DNA of 64,000 nucleotides from Leptospira kanakyensis (GTDB lineage Bacteria > Spirochaetota > Leptospiria > Leptospirales > Leptospiraceae). Position numbers and translations under genes: made by a program. The stretch is from the NCBI RefSeq assembly GCF_004769235.1, contig NZ_RQFG01000019.1:310001-374000 (forward strand), in the 5' to 3' direction. Shown here in pieces: positions 63,366 through 64,000 of the stretch. The notes beneath the pieces are model-generated. The model ran no database searches and was not told the origin of the DNA. It saw only the letters and a list, made by a program, of their open reading frames with translations. Position 1 is the first letter of the stretch. The number at the start of each line of letters is the position of its first letter.

Positions 63366-64000
63366 TCTTCTTTTGGTTTTGGTGGGTCCGGTAAAGTAAA
63401 TGGTTTTAATGGAGGTTTTCCTTTTTCTACAAAGGTAGCAAATCCGGAAGCAACATTCACAGTTACATTTTCGGCTGTTACAGCCACAAGGCCTTCGTAA
63501 CAACTTAAAGTTGTGTTTCCTGAGGAATCAACCTCAGTCACAAAGTCTGTTCCCCGGACTTCGGAAACTGCCGAATCCGTTTTTAGAAGAAACATACGTT
63601 GGTTAGATGATGGTTTTTTCTGAATGAGGGAACGAATCCTTCCTTTTCGTAAGTAAAGTTCATCTGGTTCTGTATCAGACTTTCCTTTTTCCATAATCAC
63701 GTGGCTGTTTTCTGTAATTTCAAACCGTGAGCCCGATAACAAAAGAAACTGGGCCTCGGATTCTTTAAAAGTCCTGACTTCGTCTTTGGCATAAAGTCCT
63801 TCTCCGAGTGTGGCTCCTGCCCAATCAGAACTTTTTTGCGAGACTTTTAGAACTTCTGTTTTTCCTGAATATCTTTGGATGTCAGCTAGTGGTTTTTTAC
63901 CCAAACTTTTAGGAATCCATAATTTCATTCCAGGAATGATGAGATTGGGATTGTCGATTTGGTTGGATTTCAGAAGTTCCTTCCATTTTCTCGGATCATC
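63362..64000 (-). CDS. LysM-FecR domain protein (5' partial)
   Basis: The frame stays open to the window edge. The codons upstream of the Met at 63928 read DPRKWKELLKSNQIDNPNLI followed by IPGMKLWIPKSL, the second half of a LysM peptidoglycan-binding domain, so that Met is internal. After the LysM comes a FecR beta domain (VLKVSQKSSDWAGATLGEGLYAKDEVRTF and VSEVRGTDFVTEVD) and a Pro/Lys-rich C-terminus. LysM binds N-acetylglucosamine in the wall, so the FecR domain is held near peptidoglycan. The stop overlaps the Ig-like gene as ATGA, and the phosphatase gene follows, giving a wall-to-cytoplasm set of genes. The signal sequence is off the window. Confidence 0.85.
   Translation of the reverse strand, partial: DDPRKWKELLKSNQIDNPNLIIPGMKLWIPKSLGKKPLADIQRYSGKTEVLKVSQKSSDWAGATLGEGLYAKDEVRTFKESEAQFLLLSGSRFEITENSHVIMEKGKSDTEPDELYLRKGRIRSLIQKKPSSNQRMFLLKTDSAVSEVRGTDFVTEVDSSGNTTLSCYEGLVAVTAENVTVNVASGFATFVEKGKPPLKPFTLPDPPKPKEE

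Noticed and set aside
63366..63503. Cys-rich N-terminal extension of the Ig-like gene that looks like a metal-binding peptide (CGCNSRKCNCECC).
   Set aside because: It lies wholly inside the end of the LysM-FecR gene in another frame; ATG 63365 with an ATGA overlap and a proper signal peptide is the real start.
1..64000. CRISPR arrays, tRNA or rRNA genes, insertion sequences, prophage or attachment sites.
   Set aside because: No regularly spaced repeats, cloverleaf-like intergenic segments, transposase or integrase motifs; gaps are too short for most of these.

Overview
The window looks like chromosomal DNA of a spirochaete of the genus Leptospira. This is an inference from AT-rich sequence, short intergenic gaps, many lipoproteins with loose spirochaetal lipoboxes, FecR- and TPR-rich envelope proteins, several SpoIIE-type phosphatases, a DUF1574-like protein beside an MBOAT acyltransferase, and his/leu/pan genes scattered among unrelated genes. 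I see no rRNA, tRNA, insertion sequence, prophage or CRISPR array. No gap between genes exceeds about 150 bases, so there are no large non-coding stretches.

Layout. 1-5.2 kb (+): the 3' part of a SpoIIE-type phosphatase with TPRs, then a tightly coupled set of a FemAB-like acyltransferase, clpS and clpA. 5.3-6.3 kb (-): a RidA-like protein and a membrane protein. 6.4-7.3 kb (+): two Hsp20 chaperones behind a sigma70-like promoter and two tandem CIRCE (HrcA operator) elements. 7.4-13.2 kb, mostly (-): hisC, leuA, a polytopic membrane protein, a glycerophosphodiesterase and a YhhQ-type transporter, with one small VOC-like gene on (+). 13.3-15.9 kb (+): a GH18 hydrolase and a Sua5/TsaC enzyme. 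sppA (-) and uvrA (+) are divergent, followed by a degenerate acyl-CoA-dehydrogenase-like gene.

21.6-24.3 kb (-): a coiled-coil lipoprotein, a coiled-coil OmpA protein and a CDF metal exporter in overlapping order. 24.3-26.4 kb (+): mgtE and a lipoprotein. 26.5-28.3 kb (-): xth and a LEA14-like lipoprotein. 28.3-34.4 kb (+): a membrane class III cyclase, a FecR/Fn3-like protein and a secreted Fn3-like protein. 34.4-41.6 kb (+): hisD, panC, mfd, a SurA-N-like lipoprotein and uppP. 41.6-44.1 kb (-): a 7TM-receptor SpoIIE phosphatase, paralogous to the first gene of the window. 44.1-47.9 kb (+): an RlmI-like methyltransferase, an MBOAT and a DUF1574/SGNH-like protein. 47.9-48.5 kb (-): a J-domain-like membrane protein without HPD. 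48.6-52.4 kb (+): miaB, an LptF/G-like permease and a receiver/coiled-coil protein. 52.4-54.8 kb: a secreted helical protein, mgsA, an SRPBCC protein and an unknown gene. 54.7-58.8 kb (-): an NHL/VWA-like protein and a TPR protein. prfC (+) follows, and the window ends in a (-) operon of LysM-FecR protein (runs off the end), Ig-like secreted protein and membrane SpoIIE phosphatase.

Main themes are protein quality control (ClpSA, Hsp20 pair, SppA, J-like protein), envelope biogenesis (UppP, LptF/G-like, MBOAT, OmpA, lipoproteins) and envelope-linked signalling. Two separate loci place a FecR-domain protein and Ig/Fn3-like secreted proteins beside a membrane signalling enzyme. The most suggestive leads are the FemAB-like gene coupled to clpS-clpA, the double CIRCE promoter, the variant SpoIIE subfamily, the two FecR modules, and a pseudoknot-shaped pair of inverted repeats before a lipoprotein gene.
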